Below, in pieces: positions 1 through 7,339 of a DNA stretch of 13,401 bases. The stretch lies in assembly GCA_022561415.1 (NCBI GenBank), contig JADFRH010000024.1, positions 1-13,401 on the forward strand. Direction: 5' to 3'. Within the stretch, counting starts at the first letter, position 1. Each line of letters begins with the position of its first letter. The notes under the pieces are model-generated. The model was not told the DNA's origin and did not search any database. It was given only the letters and a program-made list of their open reading frames with translations. Source of the stretch: Planctomycetota bacterium. GTDB taxonomy: Bacteria; Planctomycetota; Phycisphaerae; UBA1845. The position numbers and the translations under genes were made by a program.

Positions 1-894
1 CTACGCGAGGGCTATCACGGCGGCACGCACACGACCATGGGGCTGACGGCGCTTAACACCTGGAAATACCCGATTCCTCAGGGCTTCGGGGTTAAGCACG
101 CCACGCCGGGCTACTGCTATCGCTGCCCGCTCGGACTGAAATACCCTTCGTGCAACGTGCAATGCGCCCGTGAGATCGAGTCGCTGATCGACGGGGAAAC
201 AGGGGGAAAGGTGGCCGCGTTCATCGCTGAACCGATTCAGGGGGCCGGCGGCGTGATCGATCCGCCACCCGAATACTTCAAGATCATCTACGATATCGTC
301 CGCGCCCACGGCGGGCTGTGCATCGCCGACGAGGTGCAGACCGGCTTCGGGCGGCTCGGCACACATTTCTGGGGATTCGAGAAATACGGCGTCGTGCCGG
401 ACATCGTCGTGATGGCCAAGGGGATCGGAAACGGTGCGCCGCTTGCGGCCGTCACCACGCGCATGGAAATTGCCGAGTGCATGAAGCAGAAACTGCACTT
501 CAACACGTTCGGCGGCAACCCCGTCTCGATGATCCAGGGCCTGACCACGCTCGAGATCATCGACGACGAGAACCTCCAGCGTAACGCGCTCGAGGTCGGC
601 GGTTACCTCAAGGAGCGGCTGCTCGATTTGCAAACATCACATTCGTTGATCGGCGACGTTCGCGGGTCCGGGCTGATGCTCGGCGTCGAGTTGGTCCGCG
701 ATCCGGTAACGAAGGAGCCGGCCGGTGACGAGGCCGCGATTGTTCACGAGAAAGCCAAGAACCGCGGCCTGTTGATCGGACGCGGCGGCGCATTTGGCAA
801 CGTGCTCCGCATCAAACCCCCGATGTGCATTACCAGAGACGACGTCGACTTCCTGGCCGACACACTTGACGAGGTCTTTGCCTCGCTCGAGTAG
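1..894 (+). CDS. Class III PLP aminotransferase, AGXT2-like (5' truncated)
   Basis: The frame is open from base 1, so the N-terminal part lies outside the window; 297 residues remain. The visible start carries the YHGGTHTT motif (residues 5-12), which in full-length class III aminotransferases lies well inside the protein. IADEVQTGFGRLG (about residues 108-120) supplies the Asp (codon 328-330) that contacts the PLP pyridine nitrogen. MAKGIGNG contains the Schiff-base Lys (codon 418-420). The stretches around FIAEPIQGAGGV, HFNTFGGNP and GDVRGSGLMLGVE, and the cysteine-rich YCYRCPLGLKYPSCNVQC, resemble alanine-glyoxylate aminotransferase 2 and related omega-amino acid transaminases. The likely reaction is transfer of an amino group between an amino acid and a 2-oxo acid in the cytoplasm; the exact substrates cannot be fixed. 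The gene ends at TAG, followed at once by TGA, and converges on the next gene. Family call is firm; the AGXT2 subgroup is less certain. Confidence 0.93.
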   Translation, partial: LREGYHGGTHTTMGLTALNTWKYPIPQGFGVKHATPGYCYRCPLGLKYPSCNVQCAREIESLIDGETGGKVAAFIAEPIQGAGGVIDPPPEYFKIIYDIVRAHGGLCIADEVQTGFGRLGTHFWGFEKYGVVPDIVVMAKGIGNGAPLAAVTTRMEIAECMKQKLHFNTFGGNPVSMIQGLTTLEIIDDENLQRNALEVGGYLKERLLDLQTSHSLIGDVRGSGLMLGVELVRDPVTKEPAGDEAAIVHEKAKNRGLLIGRGGAFGNVLRIKPPMCITRDDVDFLADTLDEVFASLE

Positions 895-915
895 TGAGGC
901 GGCGTCGCCCCGGTG

Positions 916-946
916 CCCCATCCCTTTCGGCACGAAAGGGGTGGGG
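916..946. terminator. Hairpin between converging genes, terminator-like
   Basis: The arms 916-929 and 933-946 pair over 14 positions with one G.T wobble around a 3-nt loop (GCA). The hairpin sits 22 bp after the aminotransferase stop and lies between two genes that converge. No T-run follows on either strand, so it is not a textbook intrinsic terminator. A stable structure that ends or protects both transcripts is the likeliest role. Confidence 0.5.
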
Positions 947-1004
947 GAGGGAAGCCGGGCGCAACGTCCACCGGATGGCCCAGATCCCTTGACCAAACGG
1001 GTGG

Positions 1005-1024
1005 CCCAGGTCTTCAGACCTGGG
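1005..1024. terminator. Second near-palindromic hairpin in the convergent spacer
   Basis: CCCAGGTCT at 1005-1013 and AGACCTGGG at 1016-1024 are perfect inverted copies separated by 2 nt, so about 8 bp of stem can form with a small loop. It lies 40 bp past the stop of the minus-strand repeat protein, a suitable place for that gene's transcript to end. There is no T-tract. A partly similar stretch (GGATGGCCCAGATC, 973-986, against GGGTGGCCCAGGTC, 999-1012) lies just before it, hinting at a repeat-derived spacer. Confidence 0.42.
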
Positions 1025-1063
1025 AGACTTCAAACCACTTCACAGGTCACGCACTAGCCGAAG

Positions 1064-3313
1064 TTACGGTAGCGGATTTGTACACGTCGAGTCGCACGGG
1101 TCGGTCGCCGTTGGCGCGAACGGATAGGGCAGGCCCATAAAGCCGGCCAAGGACGCGAGCACGTCGGTGACGTTGATCTTCAAGTCCACACACGCGGGCT
1201 CGAGGTCGGCCCGTACCTTGATGATCGCACCAGGCGCGCTGCTGAATCGACCGAGCACGCCCAGCGCATCAACGATGTTTACCACCCCTTCCGGCGGCGC
1301 CGGCGGGACGGACGACAGATCAAGCAGCGTGTCGCCCCATATGGCCGTCGTTTGCCCGATCGTCGCGGAGAAGCTCGCCGGATCACCCGGATCGCAGATC
1401 GCGTCGATTGCGTCGACGCGGTAGATGCCGCCCGGAACGATCCCTTCGTGGAACACGTGTACCGTGCCCAGCGCGTTCCAGTCGGCGTAGTGAGGCGTAC
1501 ACTGAAGCCTGGCCACGTTGAAGTTCGCGACCCCGGCGACCGGAGCCACGGCTGCGCCGCTCTCGCTCACGACGCTGGTGGGTCCGACCCACATCTCCGA
1601 TCCGTTCCACAGATCAAACGGCCGCGGGAGATCAACGAAGGTGACGCGCCGCGCGATCTGCTGGCCGGCGTTGGTTTCGCTCAGCGTGAGGAATCGGTTC
1701 TTGGGCGTCGGCAGCGCCTCGCGGCTTAGAGGGCTCGGCGGACATTGGCACTCGTCCGGTACGCCGTCGCCGTTAATGTCCACGCTCGTGCCGTCGGCGA
1801 TGTCGCACTCGTTGGGAACTCCGTTGCCGTTGCAGTCGGGTTCGCACTCATCGAGCACGCTGTTTCCGTTGCAGTCCTGACCGGCGCCAAGCGCCAGGTC
1901 GCACTCGTCGGGAACGCCGTCCAAGTTGCAGTCTTCGCTCGTTCCGCCGGCGATATCGCAGCTATCCGCAACGCCATTGTTGTTGCAATCCGGCTCGCAC
2001 TCATCGGGAACGCGGTTCCCGTTACAGTCGTTTTCTGTTCCGTCCGCAATGTCGCACTCATCGGGGATGCCGTTGCCGGTGCAGTCTTCACTAATTCCAG
2101 CGATAATATCGCAGTCGTCCAGAACGTCATTGGAATTGCAATCCGCGCCGAAGCCGTAGGCCAGCTCGCACGCATCGTCCACGCCGTTACCGTTGCAATC
2201 TCCCGTCCCGGGGTCAACCGCGATTCCTTGTATGCAGCCCACTGGGCCGTCGGGGCCGACCGATTCTCTGTTCAAGCCGTCGAGATCGCTAACAAGAATG
2301 GAGCTCCAGCCTCCGTACGCCCGTCTCCGATGCAGGTCTAAGGCGATGAGATAGAAATCGTCCGCAACGTATTCATAGTTTGACCCTTCAAAGTCGATTC
2401 GATGCAAATCCCCGAAACGAATAAAATAGATCCGCTGCTCGCAAAAATCGAGTGCAAATCGATAGATCGCACGGGTCGTGGTACTGGTGTACACGGTTTC
2501 TACGTTGGAGCCGTTCACATCGGCGCGCAGGATGCTCTTTGCGGGAAGATCGGTCCAGTACACTTTCTTGGCGAAGGGGTCCACGGCCATTTCGTGGAGG
2601 GGCCCTAGCCCGGTGACCAAGTCTTCCACTTCAGTGCCGTCAAGATTGGCACGCTGAATCTTCCCGGTTTTTGCTTCATAGTCCGTCCAGGTCCAATACA
2701 TCTTGCGATCGATCAGATCCAGAGCAATGGTTGTCGGCCCCGCGTTGAAGATGTCGCTAGGAATCAACGTCTCTTCGTTGCTGCCATCGAGATTTGAACG
2801 CTTAATATGACCGAAAAAATGCCAACCGTTCCAATAGATTTTCCCCGCGGCAAGATCGACTGCCAGCCGCGTTCGGTATCCGGTCGTCGCGGCAATCGAC
2901 TCCAGATTCGAACCGTCGGGGTTCATACGCCTTAAACGGTTAGAGCCTGGGCAGGCGTCCTTTCTTTCGTGCAACGTCGAAAAATATATCTTTCCACATT
3001 CATCCGGTACGCCGTCTAAGTCGGAATCGATGCTAATGCCGATGAGTATGTCGCAACTATCGGGGAGCGAGTTTTCGTTGCAATCCGAATCACATTCGTC
3101 CGGGATGCCGTCCCCGCTGCAATCTTCGCTTGCCCCATCGGCGATGTCGCATTCGTCTGGCCACCCGTTAGCGTTGCAATCGGCGCTGGTGCCGGCCGCG
3201 ATGTCTTGGTCATCGGGAATGCCGTTGCCGTTACAGTCGGTGGCCCAGGTCGAGGCCGAGCCGAGCAGAACGAAACCAAGGACGGGCGTAATGAGTCGCA
3301 GGTGAAGATGCAT
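1064..3313 (-). CDS. Secreted repeat protein with YWTD-type beta-propeller
   Basis: 749 residues. Residues 1-25 look like a signal peptide (LITPVLGFVLLGSASTWA), so export is likely. Residues 26-107 and 372-523 are two arrays of acidic, cysteine-containing repeats of the form DCNGNGxPDECDIADGTS. They resemble thrombospondin type 3/EF-hand-like calcium-binding loops and are common in planctomycete surface proteins. Between them, residues 108-371 carry repeated KIYW/KMYWT/KVYWTD and NLDGSN motifs, the pattern of an LDL-receptor class B (YWTD) six-bladed propeller. Residues 676-730 (VVNIVDALGVLGRF and INVTDVLASLAGF) look like a degenerate dockerin-type pair. The start is supported by GGAG at 3321-3324, 7 nt before ATG. 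No catalytic residues are recognised; a calcium-stabilised extracellular binding or structural role is inference. The gene stands alone, divergent from the transporter. Confidence 0.9.
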   Translation of the reverse strand: MHLHLRLITPVLGFVLLGSASTWATDCNGNGIPDDQDIAAGTSADCNANGWPDECDIADGASEDCSGDGIPDECDSDCNENSLPDSCDILIGISIDSDLDGVPDECGKIYFSTLHERKDACPGSNRLRRMNPDGSNLESIAATTGYRTRLAVDLAAGKIYWNGWHFFGHIKRSNLDGSNEETLIPSDIFNAGPTTIALDLIDRKMYWTWTDYEAKTGKIQRANLDGTEVEDLVTGLGPLHEMAVDPFAKKVYWTDLPAKSILRADVNGSNVETVYTSTTTRAIYRFALDFCEQRIYFIRFGDLHRIDFEGSNYEYVADDFYLIALDLHRRRAYGGWSSILVSDLDGLNRESVGPDGPVGCIQGIAVDPGTGDCNGNGVDDACELAYGFGADCNSNDVLDDCDIIAGISEDCTGNGIPDECDIADGTENDCNGNRVPDECEPDCNNNGVADSCDIAGGTSEDCNLDGVPDECDLALGAGQDCNGNSVLDECEPDCNGNGVPNECDIADGTSVDINGDGVPDECQCPPSPLSREALPTPKNRFLTLSETNAGQQIARRVTFVDLPRPFDLWNGSEMWVGPTSVVSESGAAVAPVAGVANFNVARLQCTPHYADWNALGTVHVFHEGIVPGGIYRVDAIDAICDPGDPASFSATIGQTTAIWGDTLLDLSSVPPAPPEGVVNIVDALGVLGRFSSAPGAIIKVRADLEPACVDLKINVTDVLASLAGFMGLPYPFAPTATDPCDSTCTNPLP
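1745..2200 (-). repeat. Coding repeat array 2 (Asp/Cys-rich repeats)
   Basis: This DNA encodes residues 372-523 of the surface protein, about nine degenerate repeats of 11-18 residues. Each has a DCN(G/N/S) start and a PDEC(D/E) end. The DNA copies share phrases such as CCGTTGCAGTC, but they diverge by many synonymous changes. This suggests old duplication or selection on the protein, not recent slippage. Confidence 0.85.
2993..3238 (-). repeat. Coding repeat array 1 (Asp/Cys-rich repeats)
   Basis: This encodes residues 26-107, about five repeats directly after the signal peptide, of the same type as the array at 1745-2200. The last unit (DSDLDGVPDECG) is a typical thrombospondin-3-like calcium loop with Asp at alternating positions. 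The array leads straight into the first propeller strand (KIYFSTL). Confidence 0.82.
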
Positions 3314-3328
3314 GACTGGTCTCCAGTC
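3314..3328 (-). promoter_or_regulatory. Hairpin overlapping the ribosome binding site of the repeat protein
   Basis: GACTGG (3314-3319) and CCAGTC (3323-3328) form a perfect 6-bp inverted repeat with a 3-nt loop. It abuts the ATG at 3313. On the minus strand the Shine-Dalgarno GGAG (3321-3324) lies partly in the stem and partly in the loop, so folding could hide it from the ribosome. The inverted repeat is seen; the regulatory effect is inference. Confidence 0.35.
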
Positions 3329-3665
3329 TGAAGCGAACCGACGAACCTACCCCCCAGCGTACCCGAATGCCCTTCCCGAATCCAGAGGAAAATCCGACGT
3401 TCATCGTAGCGATCCGCACTCTTCTAGCGAAAACGCACCTGGCACGGCGCAAATCGCCTTTCTGCGTTGCATTTTCTGTATTGATTACGCAACACTCCCG
3501 CGCAACCGGCAATATTCTCGGAGATTCGTCGCCCGGCGACCTTTGCCGCGCACGGCGCCCCACCCGCTCCGTTCCTGACATGTCACGGATCGCGCCCACG
3601 CTCGATCGCCGGGTTCCTATCCGATACCCTGACCTCGTAAGTGTGGACCACGTACACCGAAAGGA
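3314..3665. other. Divergent intergenic spacer (352 bp)
   Basis: This spacer should hold promoters for both flanking genes. I found no -35/-10 pair with acceptable spacing on either strand. A TTGATT box (3481-3486) and TATTCT (3513-3518) are 26 bp apart, too far for a sigma-70 promoter. A perfect 10-bp palindrome, TGACATGTCA, lies at 3576-3585, about 80 bp before the transporter start. It could be an operator but is short enough to occur by chance. No RNA gene or riboswitch fold is recognised. The open frames here have no recognisable protein features. Confidence 0.5.
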
Positions 3666-4850
3666 GTGACCGCCACGGCTGCCAACAACAACGAACGGAG
3701 GCTCAGGTTCGATCGTAACGAGGCCGGGGGTGCGCTCGGTGATCTCGGTACGTTTATTCCGCTGCTGGTTGGCATGGTTCATCAGTGCGGGTTGCAGATC
3801 GGTCCGGCGCTGCTGTGCGGCGGGGCGATGAATGTCGTTTCGGGGTTTCTGTTTCGCATTCCCATGCCGGTCCAGCCGATGAAGGCGATCGCGGCCGTCG
3901 CCATCGCCGAGGGGCTGAATGAATCGCAGATTCTTGCGGCCGGCATCGTGACCGGCGGCGTCATTCTCCTGCTCGGTATTACCCGGCTGATCGACGTGCT
4001 GAATCATGCGATTCCGCGAAGCGTCGTTCGCGGCCTGCAGCTCGCTCTCGGGCTGAAACTCCTCAGCGCCGGATTCGGGATGATCGCCGAAACCGGAACC
4101 TGGATCGGCTGGGACAGCATCGGCATGGGCATTGTTTGTGCGTCGCTCGTTCTGTTGCTCTATTTTTCGACGCGCGTGCCGGGGGCGTTGGTCGTGTTTG
4201 CCATCGGATTGGTGGCCGTGCTGGCGGCCGACCCGACCTTACTCAAGCAGACGACGCTGGGAATGGATTGGCATCTCCCCGAACTCGGCAACCCGGCCGA
4301 CTGGAAAATCGGGACGTGGCGCGCGGCGCTGCCGCAGATTCCGCTCACGACGCTCAACTCGGTGATCGCGGTGTGCGCACTCTCGACCGACCTTTTTCCG
4401 TCGCGTGGGGCAAGCCCCCGTCGCGTGTCTATCTCCGTCGCCGTGATGAATCTCATTTGCTGTCCGCTCGGTGGGATGCCGATGTGCCACGGGGCGGGAG
4501 GGCTGGCCGCCCATCATCGATTCGGGGCGCGAACCGGTGGCAGCGTGATTCTGCTCGGCGTGGCCAAGATCGCCCTGGCCTTGTTGTTCGGCGGCTCACT
4601 GCTCGCGTGGCTCCACGCCTACCCGGCATCGGTCCTCGGCGTGCTCCTGCTGTTCAGCGGACTGGAACTCGCGCTGATCTGCCGCGATCAAACCTTGCGC
4701 GTCGATTTCTTCGTCATGCTCATCACGGCCGGCGCGTGCCTGGCACTCAACACGGCGGCCGGTTTCCTGATCGGGTGGCTCATGGCTGCCCTGTTAATCT
4801 GGGGAGTCTTCAAGATCGAGCCGCCCGCCGCTTCGAACAATTCTTCTTAG
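3666..4850 (+). CDS. MOT1-family molybdate/sulfate transporter
   Basis: 394 residues, mostly hydrophobic, with about ten membrane segments. Family marks are NEAGGALGDLGTFIPLL (residues 18-34), PMPVQPMKAIAA (66-77), PQIPLTTLNSVIA (223-235) and PMCHGAGGLAAHHRFGARTG (272-291). This set is characteristic of the MOT1 molybdate transporter family, distantly related to SulP anion transporters but without a STAS domain, as is usual for MOT1. The likely role is uptake of molybdate (possibly sulfate) across the inner membrane. GTG at 3666 is the only standard start before an in-frame stop at 3630-3632. However, its G is the last base of the strong Shine-Dalgarno AAGGAG (3661-3666), so it cannot be served by that site; an ACG codon at 3675 lies 8 nt after it. 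No molybdenum cofactor genes are nearby. Confidence 0.9.
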   Translation: MTATAANNNERRLRFDRNEAGGALGDLGTFIPLLVGMVHQCGLQIGPALLCGGAMNVVSGFLFRIPMPVQPMKAIAAVAIAEGLNESQILAAGIVTGGVILLLGITRLIDVLNHAIPRSVVRGLQLALGLKLLSAGFGMIAETGTWIGWDSIGMGIVCASLVLLLYFSTRVPGALVVFAIGLVAVLAADPTLLKQTTLGMDWHLPELGNPADWKIGTWRAALPQIPLTTLNSVIAVCALSTDLFPSRGASPRRVSISVAVMNLICCPLGGMPMCHGAGGLAAHHRFGARTGGSVILLGVAKIALALLFGGSLLAWLHAYPASVLGVLLLFSGLELALICRDQTLRVDFFVMLITAGACLALNTAAGFLIGWLMAALLIWGVFKIEPPAASNNSS

Positions 4851-5069
4851 CTGTGGTGCCTCTTCGCATCGGCCGCGTCGGTTGCTTCCGTTGGTCGCTT
4901 TGCGCTTCCCACTACAGAGAAGCGGATTTCACATGCTGATGGGTGGTTGACGAGAGCGTAACGCGCGCGTCCGACGTTATGCATCTTCACATTGTGCTCA
5001 TCAAGCCAATCGTGAACCTGGGTCGATACTCCATGTCCCAAGTGTCAGAGATGCGCGAGGACAGGCGGG

Positions 5070-5100
5070 CGCCGGCGCGATCAGCGTGCCCCCGCCGGCG
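5070..5100 (+). promoter_or_regulatory. GC-rich stem-loop just upstream of the SDR gene
   Basis: CGCCGGCG occurs at 5070-5077 and 5093-5100. The word is its own reverse complement, so the copies can form an 8-bp stem with a 15-nt loop. The stem ends 3 nt before the Shine-Dalgarno AAGGAAG (5104-5110) of the next gene. It could be a leader structure affecting translation or the end of an upstream transcript. The spacer 4851-5069 shows nothing else convincing. Confidence 0.3.
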
Positions 5101-5114
5101 TTCAAGGAAGATGG

Positions 5115-6149
5115 ATGAGAGTTCTGGTTACGGGACATCGCGGTTATATCGGCTCGGTTGTCGCTACCGTGCTGCGCCACGCTCGCTTCGAGGTGGTCGG
5201 TCTCGACTGCGACCTGTATGCCGGGTGCGATTTCGGTCGCACGCACCACCCAGTTCCGTCGTTCGACATCGAGGTCCGGGAGGTCGAGTTCACCGATCTC
5301 TTGCCGTTTGACGCGGTCATACACCTGGCGGCGATGCCCGCTGAGCTGTGCGACGCGGATTCGGGCAGAGACTTCTTTGGCGTCGACGAGGAAACGAGCC
5401 ACCGCCTGGCCGAGTGCTCCAAGAAGGCGAGCGTCGCTCGATTCCTGTTCGCCTCAACGTGCGACGTCTACGGCCGGGTCGGTCGGGCTCTCTGCGATGA
5501 ACACTATCCCACGAGTCCGATGGGCGAAGCGGCCGAGTCAAAGCTCCGCTGCGAAGAGTTGCTGACCAACCTCGCCGACCGCTCCTTCACGCCGACCATT
5601 CTACGAATTCCCGAAGTGTACGGCGTGTCACCACAGATGCGACTGGAGCCTCTGGTCAACGAGTTCACCGCATCGGCAGTGGTGTCCGGCCGGGTACAAA
5701 TCGACGGCGACGCCTCGGCGTGGCGGTCGCTGATTCACGTGGAAGACCTCGCTCGGGCCTGCGCCGCGCTGCTCGCGACGGACGATGAAACGAAACAGCC
5801 CGGCGTTTGCAACATGGCCGATGCTGACGCAGCCTATCGCGTCGTGGATATCGCCGATGCGGTTACCGAGCAGATTCCCCACGTCGTTCGGTCCACGCCG
5901 CGCCATGCGTACGACGCCCCGAGCTGCCGCGCGGACGGATCGAAGTTCGCAAGGCTCTTTCCGAAGTTTGCGTTTCGCTGGACGCTGGAGGCCGGCATTC
6001 GGCAGCTCGCCAGTGCCTTCGCCAGCGCCGGCCTGACGCCCGGCGAGTACCGCTCCGACCGGTATCGCCGCCTTATGAAGCTGCGATCGTCCAAGCGAGT
6101 GGCACTCTCACATTCCGTCTTCCGTCGACGCGAACCCAGCGCCGCGTAG
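5115..6149 (+). CDS. Extended SDR, NAD-dependent sugar epimerase/dehydratase-like, catalytic Tyr missing
   Basis: 344 residues, a usual length for extended short-chain dehydrogenases acting on nucleotide sugars. The N-terminus has the NAD-binding TGHRGYIG motif (residues 6-13, GxxGxxG), then an acidic residue near strand 2 (DCD, 31-33) and LAAMP (71-75). FASTCDVYG (112-120) holds the active-site Ser114. LRIPEVYG (163-170) and WRSLIHVEDLARA (203-215) are typical of the substrate side. The usual YxxxK motif reads AAESK: Lys143 (5541-5543) is present, but the Tyr position is Ala139 (GCG, 5529-5531). It may therefore lack normal oxidoreductase chemistry or use another residue. The start is supported by AAGGA 6 nt upstream. 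It ends 17 bp from the converging aminotransferase and likely belongs to the same sugar locus. The substrate cannot be named. Confidence 0.88.
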   Translation: MRVLVTGHRGYIGSVVATVLRHARFEVVGLDCDLYAGCDFGRTHHPVPSFDIEVREVEFTDLLPFDAVIHLAAMPAELCDADSGRDFFGVDEETSHRLAECSKKASVARFLFASTCDVYGRVGRALCDEHYPTSPMGEAAESKLRCEELLTNLADRSFTPTILRIPEVYGVSPQMRLEPLVNEFTASAVVSGRVQIDGDASAWRSLIHVEDLARACAALLATDDETKQPGVCNMADADAAYRVVDIADAVTEQIPHVVRSTPRHAYDAPSCRADGSKFARLFPKFAFRWTLEAGIRQLASAFASAGLTPGEYRSDRYRRLMKLRSSKRVALSHSVFRRREPSAA

Positions 6150-6166
6150 ATGGGCCGGCTGCCGTG

Positions 6167-7339
6167 TCAGAGTTGTGATTGTGACGGAATCGCCGCTCGC
6201 AAGACCTGGGCAACATGCATGACCTGCTCGCGCGTCATCGACGGGTAGATCGGCAGCGACAGAATGCGTGAGCACAGACGGTGCGTCTCGGGCAACGCCC
6301 CGGGCTCCGAGATGAGATGCGTGTACGCCGGCTGCTCATGAACCGGAACCGGGTAGTGAATACCCGTCCCGATTCCCGCCTCGCCAAGACAACGGCGGAT
6401 CTCGTCGCGTTTTTCAACCTGCACGACGTACTGATGATACACGTGAACACCGCGGGAGAAGGCGGCGGGTCGCACGATGGAATCGCATCCGTCGAGCGAC
6501 TCGTCATACCAGGACGCGACCTGTCGGCGCGCGGCGTTCCATTGGTCGAGGTATTGCAGCTTGACACGTAGAACGGCCGCGTGAATTGCGTCCATCCTCG
6601 CGTTGGTCCCGACGTATGCGTGGGTGAACTTGTCGGTTCGACCGTGATCCGCAAGCTGGGCGATCCGGCTTTCGACGTCCGAGTCGTTCGTAACGACCGC
6701 GCCGGCATCACCCCAGGCGCCGAGGTTCTTGCCGGGATAGAAACTGAATGTGGCGGCATCGCTCACCTGCCCCGGTCGAATGTCGCCGAATCGCGCCCCG
6801 TGGGACTGCGAAGCGTCTTCGATGACGGCAAGCCCGCGATCGCCGGCAAACGCGGCGAGACCCGGCATGTCAACCATCTGTCCATAGAGGTGAACCGGCA
6901 CAATCGCCACCGTGTGCGGCGTGCAGGCCCGCTCAGCGGCGTCAAGATCCATCAGATAGGTACGCGGGTCTACGTCGACGAAAACGGGTTTGAACCCGGC
7001 CGCGATAATCGCCTCGGCCGTGGCCGCGAACGTGTGCGATACTGTAACGATCTCGCGCGTCCCGTCTCCCTCGCCCAGCACGGCCGTGAGGGTGAGGCGC
7101 AGCGCCTCGGTGCCGTTGCTACAGGGAATCGCATGGCGGACGCCGCAATACCGCGCAAAGTCCTCGGCGAACTCGTCGACGACCTGGCCACCGATGAAAC
7201 GACAGGACGAGATGATCTCTCCGACGGCATCGCCGAGCTCGGCCTGTAGTGGGGCGGAGTCTCGGACCAAGTCGGAAAAAGGAACTGCCGGAGCGGTCTC
7301 TGCTGCGGGAGAAGGGATGTCAATGGTTTGCGTGGTCAT
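6167..7339 (-). CDS. DegT/DnrJ/EryC1/StrS-family sugar aminotransferase
   Basis: 390 residues from the chosen start. Motifs in order are FIGGQVVDEFAEDFARYCG (48-66), SNGTEALRL (74-82, phosphate-binding region), EDASQSHGA (174-182, Asp/Gln contacting PLP) and FSFYPGKNLGAWGDAGAV (198-215), with Lys204 as the PLP lysine. GIHYPVPVHEQPAY (326-339) is also typical. The family converts a keto-sugar on a nucleotide carrier to an amino sugar in the cytoplasm, usually with glutamate as donor. The start at 7339 is chosen because its ATG overlaps the TGA of the upstream oxidoreductase (ATGA, 7339-7336), a translational coupling arrangement. The open frame extends back to 7501, but that extension is Arg-rich and lies inside the upstream gene. 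A second ATG at 7348 is possible. With its partner it resembles WbpB/WbpE or GnnA/GnnB pairs; the exact sugar position is inference. Confidence 0.93.
   Translation of the reverse strand: MTTQTIDIPSPAAETAPAVPFSDLVRDSAPLQAELGDAVGEIISSCRFIGGQVVDEFAEDFARYCGVRHAIPCSNGTEALRLTLTAVLGEGDGTREIVTVSHTFAATAEAIIAAGFKPVFVDVDPRTYLMDLDAAERACTPHTVAIVPVHLYGQMVDMPGLAAFAGDRGLAVIEDASQSHGARFGDIRPGQVSDAATFSFYPGKNLGAWGDAGAVVTNDSDVESRIAQLADHGRTDKFTHAYVGTNARMDAIHAAVLRVKLQYLDQWNAARRQVASWYDESLDGCDSIVRPAAFSRGVHVYHQYVVQVEKRDEIRRCLGEAGIGTGIHYPVPVHEQPAYTHLISEPGALPETHRLCSRILSLPIYPSMTREQVMHVAQVLRAAIPSQSQL

Noticed and set aside
1745..2200. CRISPR-like regular repeats
   Set aside because: The repeated DNA words are imperfect, in frame, and encode the Asp/Cys protein repeats of the minus-strand gene; there are no identical repeats with unique spacers.
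1745..2341. 198-residue plus-strand open frame across the repeat array
   Set aside because: It is the antisense of the repeat array; its Val/Ala-rich product follows from the complementary strand of the coding repeats.
3481..3518. TTGATT...TATTCT as a sigma-70 promoter
   Set aside because: The spacer is 26 bp, well beyond the 16-18 bp needed.
3367..3669. 100-residue plus-strand frame ending in a GTGA overlap with the transporter start
   Set aside because: The overlap is suggestive of coupling, but the product is Arg/Pro-rich low-information sequence and most of it lies in the expected promoter spacer.
4847..5041. 64-residue minus-strand frame between the transporter and the SDR gene
   Set aside because: Its product is not recognised, its third-position GC is not raised as in neighbouring genes, it overlaps the transporter end, and no convincing Shine-Dalgarno was seen. 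A decayed gene remnant cannot be excluded.
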